Part shown: one piece after another, positions 54,492-62,114 of the stretch
Layout of the letters: each line of letters starts with the position of its first letter
How positions within the stretch are numbered: the stretch's first letter is position 1
DNA from: Salipiger abyssi
GTDB lineage: Bacteria; Pseudomonadota; Alphaproteobacteria; Rhodobacterales; Rhodobacteraceae
Length of the DNA: 64,000 nucleotides
Direction of reading: 5' to 3'
Assembly: GCF_001975705.1 (NCBI RefSeq)
Contig: NZ_CP015093.1
Span: 4,182,391 to 4,246,390 of the forward strand
Notes under the pieces: generated by a model
Databases searched by the model: none
What the model was told of the DNA's origin: nothing
Seen by the model: the letters and a program-made list of their open reading frames with translations, nothing else
Translations under genes and position numbers: made by a program

Positions 54492-54890
54492 ATGACCAAC
54501 GATGTAACACATACTGCCGACAAGACCCCGGCCGAGACACCGGAAACCACCACCGGCCGTCGTATCTATAGGCCGCTGACCGACATCGTCGAAACGGCTG
54601 ACGGGGTGACACTGACACTCGAGATGCCGGGCGTCGCCGCCGAAGACGTGGATATCACGCTCGAAAAGCGCGTGTTGACGATCAGAGGTAAGGTCCATGC
54701 CACGCAGCCCGAGAAGCTGCAACTGGCCTATGCCGAATACGGCGAGGGCGATTTCGAGCGAGCCTTTACCATGTCCGACGATTTCGACCCCGACAAGATC
54801 GGCGCGCAGGTCTCTAATGGTGTGCTGACCCTGACGCTGCCGCGCGCAGCGGAAGCCCAACCCAAAAAGATCACGGTAACGGCGTCGTAA
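54492..54890 (+). CDS. Small heat-shock protein 3
   Basis: A 132-residue Hsp20. A polar N-terminal arm (MTNDVTHTADKTPAETPETT) precedes the alpha-crystallin domain at about 35-125: TDIVETADGVTLTLEMPGVA, VLTIRGKVHAT, FERAFTMSDDFD and SNGVLTLTLPR. It lacks the IxI C-terminal motif. It is 15 bases after the previous hsp20 gene, with GAGGAGGACC as ribosome site, and probably hetero-oligomerises with its neighbour. Confidence 0.92.
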   Translation: MTNDVTHTADKTPAETPETTTGRRIYRPLTDIVETADGVTLTLEMPGVAAEDVDITLEKRVLTIRGKVHATQPEKLQLAYAEYGEGDFERAFTMSDDFDPDKIGAQVSNGVLTLTLPRAAEAQPKKITVTAS

Positions 54891-54931
54891 GCCGGGCACG
54901 TCGCACCAAAAAAGAAGAAAGGAGAACTCAC

Positions 54932-55423
54932 ATGCAGATCAAGGACCTGATCCCCTGGGCGCGGAAGGATCATGCGCCCGACCCGAAAAGTGATGACCAG
55001 AACCCCATCGCCACCCTTCAACGCGACATGAACCGTGTGTTCGAAGGCTTCTGGAACCGCGTCGGCGATTTCGACTGGCCCTGGGGAGGCGGCGAGGCGA
55101 AATCCGACGTGGTCGAGACCGAAGATCACGTGGAGGTATCGATCGAACTGCCCGGGATGGAAATGAAGGACATCGAGGTCACCGTGACCGATGACATCCT
55201 GACCATCAAGGGCGAGAAGAAGATCGAGCGGCAGGAGGAGAAGAAGGGCTATTATCTCTCCGAACGCAGCTATGGCGCGATCTATCGCACGATCCCGCTA
55301 CCGCCGGGAGTCGACGGTGAGAAGGCCGATGCCAGCTTCAAGAACGGCGTGCTGACGATCAAGCTGCCGCAGACCCCGGAGGCGCAGGCCAAGGTCAAGC
55401 GCATCGAGGTGAAAAACGCCTGA
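54932..55423 (+). CDS. Small heat-shock protein 4
   Basis: A 163-residue class A Hsp20. The N-terminal arm carries WARKDHAPDP and FEGFWNRVGDFDWPW, then the alpha-crystallin domain from about 58: VVETEDHVEVSIELPGMEMKD, ILTIKGEKKIERQEEK, YGAIYRTIPLPPGVD and KNGVLTIKLPQTPEA, ending VKRIEVKNA with an IxV motif. It resembles the core shsp20 of stress-tolerance islands. AGAAAGGAGAAC precedes the ATG. Confidence 0.94.
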   Translation: MQIKDLIPWARKDHAPDPKSDDQNPIATLQRDMNRVFEGFWNRVGDFDWPWGGGEAKSDVVETEDHVEVSIELPGMEMKDIEVTVTDDILTIKGEKKIERQEEKKGYYLSERSYGAIYRTIPLPPGVDGEKADASFKNGVLTIKLPQTPEAQAKVKRIEVKNA

Positions 55424-55430
55424 TACCAAT

Positions 55431-55463
55431 GTCGTGCCGACAGTACCGTGCTGTCGGCACGAC
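55431..55463 (+). terminator. Strong hairpin after the hsp20 cluster
   Basis: Perfect 13-bp stem GTCGTGCCGACAG (55431-55443) with CTGTCGGCACGAC (55451-55463), 7-base loop, 8 bases after the stop of the last hsp20. No T tract; probably a terminator or 3' stabiliser. Confidence 0.65.
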
Positions 55464-55688
55464 GATCTACACTTCTCCTGTCTTGGACGCTTAAATCCAA
55501 TCGGGAGAGAGCCATGCAGGTCGGGTTGGAACTTCAGGAGGTTGCCCGGGACAGGTCTTCCGCAAAAGTACTTCCGAGTAGTTCACATAGCTAAAATGGA
55601 CGAACGATCTCGTCACAAGCACAGCACCAGAACCCTGCACGATTGAGTGCGAGACTCACCTATGGGGGCATCGAGCGGATGACACACG

Positions 55689-56669
55689 ATGAAAAGGAGA
55701 GCACGTGACATTGAGTTTCGGCACCTGCGGTGCTTCGTTAATGCAGCCGATCATGGCAGTTTCCGAAAGGCTGGAAGCACGATGGGTGTCCAGCAGTCAT
55801 CAATCAGTCGATGCATCTGCGATCTCGAGGATCGCCTCGGAACATCCTTGTTCCACCGTCATCGAAGCGGTGTGACCCTAAACCGCGCCGGGCAACAATT
55901 TCTACCTCGCGCACGTCAGATAATTCGCGGGCTTGATGAGAGCTTGCACGCGATGGCGGCACTTGGCAGATCGGAAAACGGCAGTATAAGAGTCGGCATT
56001 TATTCATCGATTGCCTCGGGCTTTCTGGCCGAATTGCTGTGCTCCTTCGGGGATCAGCACAATCATGTGCAGATCGAATTGATCGATGGAAACCCGGAAG
56101 AACACGTCGCTGCCATCCGTCGGCTCAAACTCGACGTCGCTTTCCTAACTGGAACCCGGACCTGGCAAGAATGTGACAGCGCATTAATGTGGTCAGAAGG
56201 TGTTTTCGTTGTCCTGCCTGAACGTCATGAGTTAGCCATCCGGACAGCAGTCGACTGGCGCGAGCTTAGCGGCGAGGCTTTCATGGTCAGCAAAACAGCG
56301 CCGGGCCAAGAGATCTATGACTATCTGGTGAGGAAGCTGGCAGACCTCAGTTGGCACCCTGACATACATGTGCAATCCGTAAGTCGAGATAACCTGCTGT
56401 CATTGGTTGCCATTGGGCGAGGTTTGACCGTGGTCAGCGAGGCGATGACGGTGACGAACCACCCGGGAGTGGTCTTTCGACCGATCAAGGGCGAGCGCCT
56501 TCCATTTTCTGCAATCTGGTCGCCGAATAACGACAACCCCGCGTTCAGGCGTCTTCTGAGCATGGCGAGGACAAAAGCAGGGTCGGAAAGAAGCGCGGCT
56601 ATCAGTGAGCATCTCTGTGGATTTGAGCCGCACGCCTCGCCTTCGCAAACCCGCGATCTGTCGCAATAA
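55689..56669 (+). CDS. LysR-family transcriptional regulator
   Basis: A 326-residue regulator. The winged helix-turn-helix is at about 8-68 (FVNAADHGSFRKAGSTMGVQQSSISRCICDLEDRLGTSLFHR, read in pieces) and the substrate-binding domain follows (IRVGIYSSIASGFLAELL, GLTVVSEAMTV). The effector is unknown. Composition is more A/T-rich than the trb genes. Its 3' end overlaps the convergent DUF2274 gene by 68 bases, so mutual interference is possible. It may control transfer or cargo genes. Confidence 0.9.
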   Translation: MKRRARDIEFRHLRCFVNAADHGSFRKAGSTMGVQQSSISRCICDLEDRLGTSLFHRHRSGVTLNRAGQQFLPRARQIIRGLDESLHAMAALGRSENGSIRVGIYSSIASGFLAELLCSFGDQHNHVQIELIDGNPEEHVAAIRRLKLDVAFLTGTRTWQECDSALMWSEGVFVVLPERHELAIRTAVDWRELSGEAFMVSKTAPGQEIYDYLVRKLADLSWHPDIHVQSVSRDNLLSLVAIGRGLTVVSEAMTVTNHPGVVFRPIKGERLPFSAIWSPNNDNPAFRRLLSMARTKAGSERSAAISEHLCGFEPHASPSQTRDLSQ

Positions 56670-56841
56670 ACCTCTGGAGCATCGGTACAATCAGCCGGAC
56701 TGCGTCGGCAACAGGTTGCCCCGTCTCCCGCCCCAGCACCTCGGCATAGGCGACCAGATCGCGATGAACAGATGCTGGCAATTCCACTGTCACCTTCACC
56801 GGCTTGTCGTCGGGCAGAGGTCCAAGCTTGAGTTTCGACAT
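56602..56841 (-). CDS. DUF2274 protein at the end of the trb operon
   Basis: A 79-residue protein (MSKLKLGPLPDDKPVKVTVELPAS begins it, read in parts) of the DUF2274 family, regularly found after trbI. VKVTVELPASVHRDLVAYAEVL resembles a ribbon-helix-helix fold, so DNA binding is possible. AGGAGG lies before the ATG at 56841, which sits 3 bases after the trbI stop. It overlaps the LysR gene tail. Confidence 0.85.
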   Translation of the reverse strand: MSKLKLGPLPDDKPVKVTVELPASVHRDLVAYAEVLGRETGQPVADAVRLIVPMLQRFIATDRGFAKARRAAQIHRDAH

Positions 56842-56843
56842 GA

Positions 56844-57965
56844 TCAACCTCCTGCGGGTTCGAATACCAGATCGCGGGTGACGATGATCCTGACCGGGAA
56901 CCCCGGGCGGATGGTCAGCGTCGGCGCGACCTGCAGCTGACGCTGGACGATCTGCTGGCCGGCCTGGTTAATCGTGTCCACAGCGCCATCGCGGATCGCC
57001 TGGACCAGGCGGTCCTCGTCATCGGTGGCGAGGTCCGCACCAATCGCGAGCAGCGTGGACAGACCCGCCGCGCGCATCAGATCCCACCAGTGATAGTCAA
57101 CGCCATCCTCGAGGCCGGCATAGCCGCTCGCATCCGCCCCCGGCAGACGTTCGAGAACAATGGATTGACCGCCGGGAAGGATCAGGCGGTTCCAGACCAG
57201 CAGCACGCGGCGTTGGCCGAACGTCACGCCGTCATCGTATTGGCCGATGATGCGGGTTCCTTGTGGGATCAGCAGCAGCGACCCGGTCGGGCTGTCATAG
57301 ACATTCTCGGTGACCTGCGCGGTGATCTGCCCCGGGAGATCGGAGCGAATGCCGGTGATGAGCGCGGCCGGGATCACCGCTCCCGCCTGAAGGATGTTCG
57401 GCGAGGCTGGCGGCTGAATGCGATCCGATGCGACGGTCTGCCGGTCCACCGGACCGTTGAGGAAAGCCGTATGCCGGCTCCCCTCAGGTTGCCCGGAGCC
57501 CCCCAGGCCCGGAAGGTTCACTCCGCCCCCGGCCGTCGTTGCCCTGCCAGACGCCGTCTGGAAGAAGACACCGCTCAGACGCGCGGTTTCCTCCTCTGCC
57601 CTGCGGCGCTCAGCCTCCGGATCGACGGTCGGGCTCGCAATCGGCGGAGGGCTCACGGGCAAACCCCGCTCCTGCGCGTCAAGGATCGGCCGCCCGAGGT
57701 CGCCGGGCAGTGCGGGTCCCAGAACCGGTCCGGTATAGTCGGACGGCAACCCTTCCAGGCCGTCCGCGGCCGGTCGGTTGTCGATGGAATAGAGTTCCCC
57801 ACCTCCCGGCCCAGCCTCACGGGTCTGGAGCGCATAGATCAGCGCACCCCCGATGCCGAACAGCGCGACCGCTCCGACACCGGCCAGAACCTTACGCGAC
57901 AGCCGGGTCACACGGGGCGGATCGGGGCGCAGACGCATCGGTGCTGCAAGATCGGTGTCAGTCAT
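56844..57965 (-). CDS. trbI: Conjugal transfer protein TrbI (VirB10-like)
   Basis: A 373-residue inner-to-outer-membrane channel component. One membrane segment at about 25-45 (VLAGVGAVALFGIGGALIYAL), a Pro-rich linker (GLPVSPPPIASPTVDPEAER), then the VirB10/TrbI domain: VIPAALITGIRSDLPGQITAQV, LIPQGTRIIGQYDDGV and RLPGADASGYAGLEDGVD. It forms the core complex with TrbG and the lipoprotein. The start overlaps the trbG stop by four bases. Confidence 0.94.
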   Translation of the reverse strand: MTDTDLAAPMRLRPDPPRVTRLSRKVLAGVGAVALFGIGGALIYALQTREAGPGGGELYSIDNRPAADGLEGLPSDYTGPVLGPALPGDLGRPILDAQERGLPVSPPPIASPTVDPEAERRRAEEETARLSGVFFQTASGRATTAGGGVNLPGLGGSGQPEGSRHTAFLNGPVDRQTVASDRIQPPASPNILQAGAVIPAALITGIRSDLPGQITAQVTENVYDSPTGSLLLIPQGTRIIGQYDDGVTFGQRRVLLVWNRLILPGGQSIVLERLPGADASGYAGLEDGVDYHWWDLMRAAGLSTLLAIGADLATDDEDRLVQAIRDGAVDTINQAGQQIVQRQLQVAPTLTIRPGFPVRIIVTRDLVFEPAGG

Positions 57966-58990
57966 GATGCCCCTCCCCTTCGCGCATCCCCCTCCGTCCG
58001 CGCATCCGCCTCGCGCTCCTCCATGCGCACGATCCGGACGACCTGCTGGCGGTCTCCTGCGCCCAGCCGAAGCTCGGCGGCGCCGAAGAGGCGATCCACG
58101 ATCAGAACGTTCCGGTGAATACGGCTGTTCACGATCTGCGGCTCTCCGTCCGAACCGAGCACGAAGAGCGGCGGCATCTCGCCCTGGGCGATGCCAGGAG
58201 GGAAGACGACATAAACACGACGGCCATCGTCGAAGACAGAAACCGGACGCCAGGGCGGGCTTTCCCCCTGGATCTGCAAGCCGTAGCGATGATTGCGGGC
58301 AGAGGGCGCCGGAATGGTCGGCGCGGTTGCCACAGCCTGTCGACCGCCAGGCGGCGCTGCCGGATAGGCCCAGGCGACCGACGGCATGTAGAGCGCCTCG
58401 CGGGCACGCAGCTCGATCGTGTACACCCGCCGGTCAGTGCTGATCACCAGGTTGGTCGAGATGTCGTCCCGCGTCGGTTTGACGAGGATGTGGACGCGGG
58501 CAGTGGATCCGGACCCGCTCTCCGTGTCGCCGATGATCCAGCGCGTGGTATCCCCTGCGGCGATCGGACCCGCGCCGGTCAGACGTTCGCCCGGCTCGAG
58601 TGCGATGTTGGTGATCTGACCGGGAGCGGCATAGACCTGATAGAGGGCACCTTCCGACCAGGGATAGATCTGGATCGCATTGTAATAGCCCTCGCGGCGC
58701 GGTTCGACCCGGGCGGCGGCATTGGCGTTTTCGATACGTCCGGTCGGTGTGCCCGCCGCCGCTCCGCCATGCGCCACTGTCCAGACCGGCGGCGTATGCA
58801 AGGGACGAGGGTGTTCCTCGTCATCCGAGGCGGGCGGAGTGGGCAGCGGCGGCACGGACTCGTCGTAACTGAATTCCGGCACCCGGTTGCTGGCGCACCC
58901 CGCCAGCACGGATGCGGATAGCAGCAAGGCCACCAAGGTGGGCTTATTGAAGCCGGGAGACCTGGTTGCATGAAGATGCTGTTTAGTCAT
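57962..58990 (-). CDS. trbG: Conjugal transfer protein TrbG (VirB9-like)
   Basis: A 342-residue outer-membrane-associated component. The signal sequence ends in lipobox LAGC (acylated Cys near residue 32), so it is a lipoprotein. A Pro/Asp-rich linker is followed by the VirB9/CagX domain: ALYQVYAAPGQITNIALEPGE, RWIIGDTESGSG, VYTIELRARE and YGLQIQGESPPWRPVSVFDDGRR (read in pieces). Start and stop overlap its neighbours by four bases each. Confidence 0.93.
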   Translation of the reverse strand: MTKQHLHATRSPGFNKPTLVALLLSASVLAGCASNRVPEFSYDESVPPLPTPPASDDEEHPRPLHTPPVWTVAHGGAAAGTPTGRIENANAAARVEPRREGYYNAIQIYPWSEGALYQVYAAPGQITNIALEPGERLTGAGPIAAGDTTRWIIGDTESGSGSTARVHILVKPTRDDISTNLVISTDRRVYTIELRAREALYMPSVAWAYPAAPPGGRQAVATAPTIPAPSARNHRYGLQIQGESPPWRPVSVFDDGRRVYVVFPPGIAQGEMPPLFVLGSDGEPQIVNSRIHRNVLIVDRLFGAAELRLGAGDRQQVVRIVRMEEREADARTEGDARRGGAS

Positions 58991-59676
58991 TGGCTCATCT
59001 CCCGCGACCAGGAGATCGCATTGACGTAGATTCCGAGGGGGTTGGCGCGCAGGCGGTCGGCGCTGCGCGGGGTCTGGATCACGACGGTCAGGATCGCCGT
59101 CCAGCGCTCGGTCGTGGAAAGCTGACCGTTCTCGTAATGACGCTCGGTCCAGGCTATGCGGAACGATCCCGGCGAGGCCCGGATGACGGAGGACACCTCG
59201 ACGGCGATCTGCTGACGGCCGACGCGGGTGAACGGGTCGTTCGCACGAGCGAAATCGTTCAGCGCGGCCGCGCCACGGTCCGTGGTGAACTCATAGGCGC
59301 GCAGCCAGTTCTGCCGCACGATGATCGGGTCGGCGGGGATGGAACGAACCTGTTCGATGAAACGGCCAAGATGGAAGGCGATCTGCGGATCGGTCGGCTC
59401 GTAGTCGGCGGAAGCCGGAGCGACAGCCTGGGCCTCGCCGAGCGCGTCGACCTGAACGACCCAGGGCACTACCGTGCCACGTGCGGATTGCCAGACCAGG
59501 GCGCCGGCAAAACCCGCCGCGAGGATCAGGCTGCCGAAGGCCATGTAGCGCCAGTTGCGAGCCTGAACGCGGGCGGAGCCGATGCGCTCGTCCCAGACCT
59601 GCGCAGCCCTCTGGTAAGGCGTCTCTGGTTGAGGTGTCTTGCCATAATGCGTGGCGGAACGCCTGAAGAGGTTCAT
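58987..59676 (-). CDS. trbF: Conjugal transfer protein TrbF (VirB8-like)
   Basis: A 229-residue inner-membrane scaffold protein. One membrane segment at about 43-62 (YMAFGSLILAAGFAGALVW) and a periplasmic VirB8-like domain: VVPWVVQVDALGEAQAVAPA, HLGRFIEQVRSIPADPIIVRQNW (in pieces), and ILTVVIQTPRSADRLRANPLGIYV. It links the channel core to the inner membrane complex. Both ends overlap neighbours by ATGA. Confidence 0.93.
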   Translation of the reverse strand: MNLFRRSATHYGKTPQPETPYQRAAQVWDERIGSARVQARNWRYMAFGSLILAAGFAGALVWQSARGTVVPWVVQVDALGEAQAVAPASADYEPTDPQIAFHLGRFIEQVRSIPADPIIVRQNWLRAYEFTTDRGAAALNDFARANDPFTRVGRQQIAVEVSSVIRASPGSFRIAWTERHYENGQLSTTERWTAILTVVIQTPRSADRLRANPLGIYVNAISWSREMSQ

Positions 59677-61022
59677 GAGCGGTCCCTTTCGGAGAGATTG
59701 ACGGAGGAGCCCGAGCCGTGGCTGTCGCCCGACCGGACGGCATGGGCGGCAGCGCGGACGCCATGGCTCACGGCCTGGTTATGGCGCATGCGCTTTGCCC
59801 AGGCTGGCGGGCCATCGGAGGCGGACGGGCCGGAAGAAGGCTCGGGTGCCGCTCCGCCAACCGTGCCCATCGAGGTGGTTCCGCCCGTCGCCACCACACC
59901 GCCCTTGACGCCCTCGGCGTAGCTGGACTGGATCCCGCCCGCCGCGCGAGAAGACGCCTTCTTGAGCGGTGATGCCGCGGAAGCGGCCCCGGCGCGCGTT
60001 ACACCAGCCATCCCCCCGGAGAAACCACCTCCGCCCATCGAGCCGAGCGTGTAGGCGCTCGAGGCAGCGCCCGCCGCGGCTGCGCCGCCGCGTGCGAGGG
60101 CGGCACCACCAGAGAGCGCGGACCCCGTCCCGCGCGCTGCGAGCATGGTCGCCCCTCCGGCCCCGATCGCAGCGCCACCGACGGCAAGGCCTGTACCTAT
60201 GGCCGCCCCCGCGCTGAGTTGGGGCCCGCCGGACACCAGACCCGAGGCGATACCGGGGCCGAAGATACCGAGGCCCAGCAGAGACAGGGCAGCCAGAACA
60301 ATCGCCATGGCGTCATCGATGGTCGGCGTCACGCCTCCGAAGCCCGCGGTGAACTGGCCGAAGAGCGTCGATCCGATGCCGATGATCACGGCCAGCACCA
60401 AAACCTTGATGCCGGAGGAAATCACGTTGCCCAGCACGCGCTCGGCCATGAAGGCGGTCTTGCCGAAGAGGCCGAAGGGGATCAGCACGAAGCCCGCGAG
60501 GGTCGTGAGCTTGAACTCGATCAGGGTGACGAAGAGCTGCACCGCGAGGATGAAGAAGGCGAGGATCACCAGCGCCCAGGCAAAGAACAGGCAGAGGATC
60601 TGGACGAGATTCTCGAAGACCGCGACCCAGCCCATCAGATCGGAAATGCTTTCGAGCAGCGGTCGTCCGGCCTCGAGCCCGGTCTGGGCGACACGGCCGG
60701 GGCGCAGAAGATCGGCGGCGGAAAACCCGGTGCCCGAGGCCATCAGACCAAGGCCCGCGAAGCTCTCGAAGACGATCCGGGCGAGGTTGTTCCAGTTGGA
60801 AATGATATAGGCGAAGACCCCGACGAAGAGTGTCTTCTTCACCAGCCGGGCGATGATGTCGTCATCGGCGCCCCAGGCCCAGAACAAGGCCGCCAGCGTC
60901 ACGTCGATCACGATCAGCGTGGTAGCGATGAAGGCCACCTCACCCCCGAGCAGCCCAAACCCGCTGTCGATATAGCTGGTGAAGATGCCCAGGAAGTTGT
61001 CGATGACGCCGGTTCCACCCAT
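59673..61022 (-). CDS. trbL: Conjugal transfer protein TrbL (VirB6-like)
   Basis: A 449-residue polytopic protein. About six membrane segments lie in residues 15-260 (VAFIATTLIVIDVTLAALFWAW; ALVILAFFILAVQLFVTLIEF, in pieces). The C-terminal 180 residues are Gly/Ala/Ser-rich (GGAAIGAGGATMLAARG) and end in a soluble charged tail. It should line the translocation path. The stop overlaps the trbF start. The low-complexity tail often varies among elements. Confidence 0.93.
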   Translation of the reverse strand: MGGTGVIDNFLGIFTSYIDSGFGLLGGEVAFIATTLIVIDVTLAALFWAWGADDDIIARLVKKTLFVGVFAYIISNWNNLARIVFESFAGLGLMASGTGFSAADLLRPGRVAQTGLEAGRPLLESISDLMGWVAVFENLVQILCLFFAWALVILAFFILAVQLFVTLIEFKLTTLAGFVLIPFGLFGKTAFMAERVLGNVISSGIKVLVLAVIIGIGSTLFGQFTAGFGGVTPTIDDAMAIVLAALSLLGLGIFGPGIASGLVSGGPQLSAGAAIGTGLAVGGAAIGAGGATMLAARGTGSALSGGAALARGGAAAAGAASSAYTLGSMGGGGFSGGMAGVTRAGAASAASPLKKASSRAAGGIQSSYAEGVKGGVVATGGTTSMGTVGGAAPEPSSGPSASDGPPAWAKRMRHNQAVSHGVRAAAHAVRSGDSHGSGSSVNLSERDRS

Positions 61023-61025
61023 GGC

Positions 61026-61313
61026 TCACTGATCTCCCGGACGCTGCGGCGCGTCGGGTGCAGGCGTCCGACCGAGGAACCAGTCACGGCTCTCGGCCCA
61101 TGCGGCGAGGCAATCGGCATCGCTGGAAGCGGCCTCGCCAAGCTGCTGGCACCGGCGCAGCGTAGCGCGGAGAGGATCGGCAGACGGCTGGAGCGCGGGC
61201 GCGGTGCTGGCCGGCACGGGAGCCTCCTTGCGTGTCATCTCGATCACCGTGGCTGCGATCGCGATCGCCACGAACACGATGGCCGCGATCCGGGCCAGCA
61301 CCTTCCCCTCCAT
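61026..61313 (-). CDS. TrbK-like entry-exclusion candidate
   Basis: A 95-residue protein with one N-terminal membrane segment (VLARIAAIVFVAIAIAATVI) and a periplasmic part with two cysteines (RRCQQLGEAASSDADCLAAWAESRDWF). This CxxxG...C pattern and its place between trbJ and trbL match the alternative TrbK type assumed to block entry of a second element. Exclusion function is inferred from position. ATG at 61313. Confidence 0.8.
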   Translation of the reverse strand: MEGKVLARIAAIVFVAIAIAATVIEMTRKEAPVPASTAPALQPSADPLRATLRRCQQLGEAASSDADCLAAWAESRDWFLGRTPAPDAPQRPGDQ

Positions 61314-61331
61314 CGTCTCCCCCTCCCGGCC

Positions 61332-62114
61332 TCAGTTGAACATCTGCGCGTTACCGGGCTGGTAGCCCGAACCCGGCGTCAGGAAGCGCTCGCGCTGGAT
61401 GCGGCCCTGTTCCGCAGCAGTGGCGCGCTCGGCCTCGGTCAGCGCATTGGCGCGGCCGTTTGCCGAGATCACCGCGATCACGTCCGAGAGCTGCTGCGAT
61501 TGCAGTGCGAGGAGCTGGTTGCCCGCCTGTGTGGCCTGAAGAGCACCGACCGCGTTCTGGCTCTGCCCTACAAGTGCAGACATCTCTGCGCGGTTGGCAT
61601 CGATATTGCCGACGACACCTGCCTGCACGCGCATCGCATCCTGGAGGCCACCGACGGTGTTCTCCCAACGGGACCGGGCCTCGGCGATCAGTTGCTGGTC
61701 GGTCGCCGCCAGGGAAAGGTTGCCATAATCCTGCTGGAACATCTGGTCGATGCTCTGCACGTCGAAGGCGATGTTCTGCGCCTGCGCCAGGAGTTGCTGT
61801 GTGCGGCTGACGTTCTGCTGGATCTGCTGGAGCGCGGAATACGGCAGGTTGGCGAGATTGCGCGCCTGGTTGATCAGCATCTGCGCTTCGTTCTGGAGCT
61901 GTGCGATCTGGTTGTTGATCTGCTCCAGAGCGCGCGCCGCGGTCAGGAGATTTTCGGCGTGGTTGGTCGGATCGTAGACGATGAAAGGCCCCCCGCCGAT
62001 GCCGAAGAGCGCCTGCGCAGGCGGCGCTGCGATGGGCGACATGGCCATGGGCATCGCCAGCGCGAGGGCGAGCAGCGAAGTGCCCGCGGACCGAAACGTA
62101 ATCTTGCGTGTCAT
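61332..62114 (-). CDS. trbJ: Conjugal transfer protein TrbJ (VirB5-like)
   Basis: A 260-residue secreted protein. Signal peptide of about 35 residues ending PPAQA; then a helical, Gln/Asn-rich body (ALEQINNQIAQLQNEAQMLINQARNLANLPYSALQQIQQ, in pieces) typical of TrbJ/VirB5 pilus-tip proteins. The C-terminus reads RFLTPGSGYQPGNAQMFN. Its start overlaps the trbE stop by four bases. Confidence 0.93.
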   Translation of the reverse strand: MTRKITFRSAGTSLLALALAMPMAMSPIAAPPAQALFGIGGGPFIVYDPTNHAENLLTAARALEQINNQIAQLQNEAQMLINQARNLANLPYSALQQIQQNVSRTQQLLAQAQNIAFDVQSIDQMFQQDYGNLSLAATDQQLIAEARSRWENTVGGLQDAMRVQAGVVGNIDANRAEMSALVGQSQNAVGALQATQAGNQLLALQSQQLSDVIAVISANGRANALTEAERATAAEQGRIQRERFLTPGSGYQPGNAQMFN

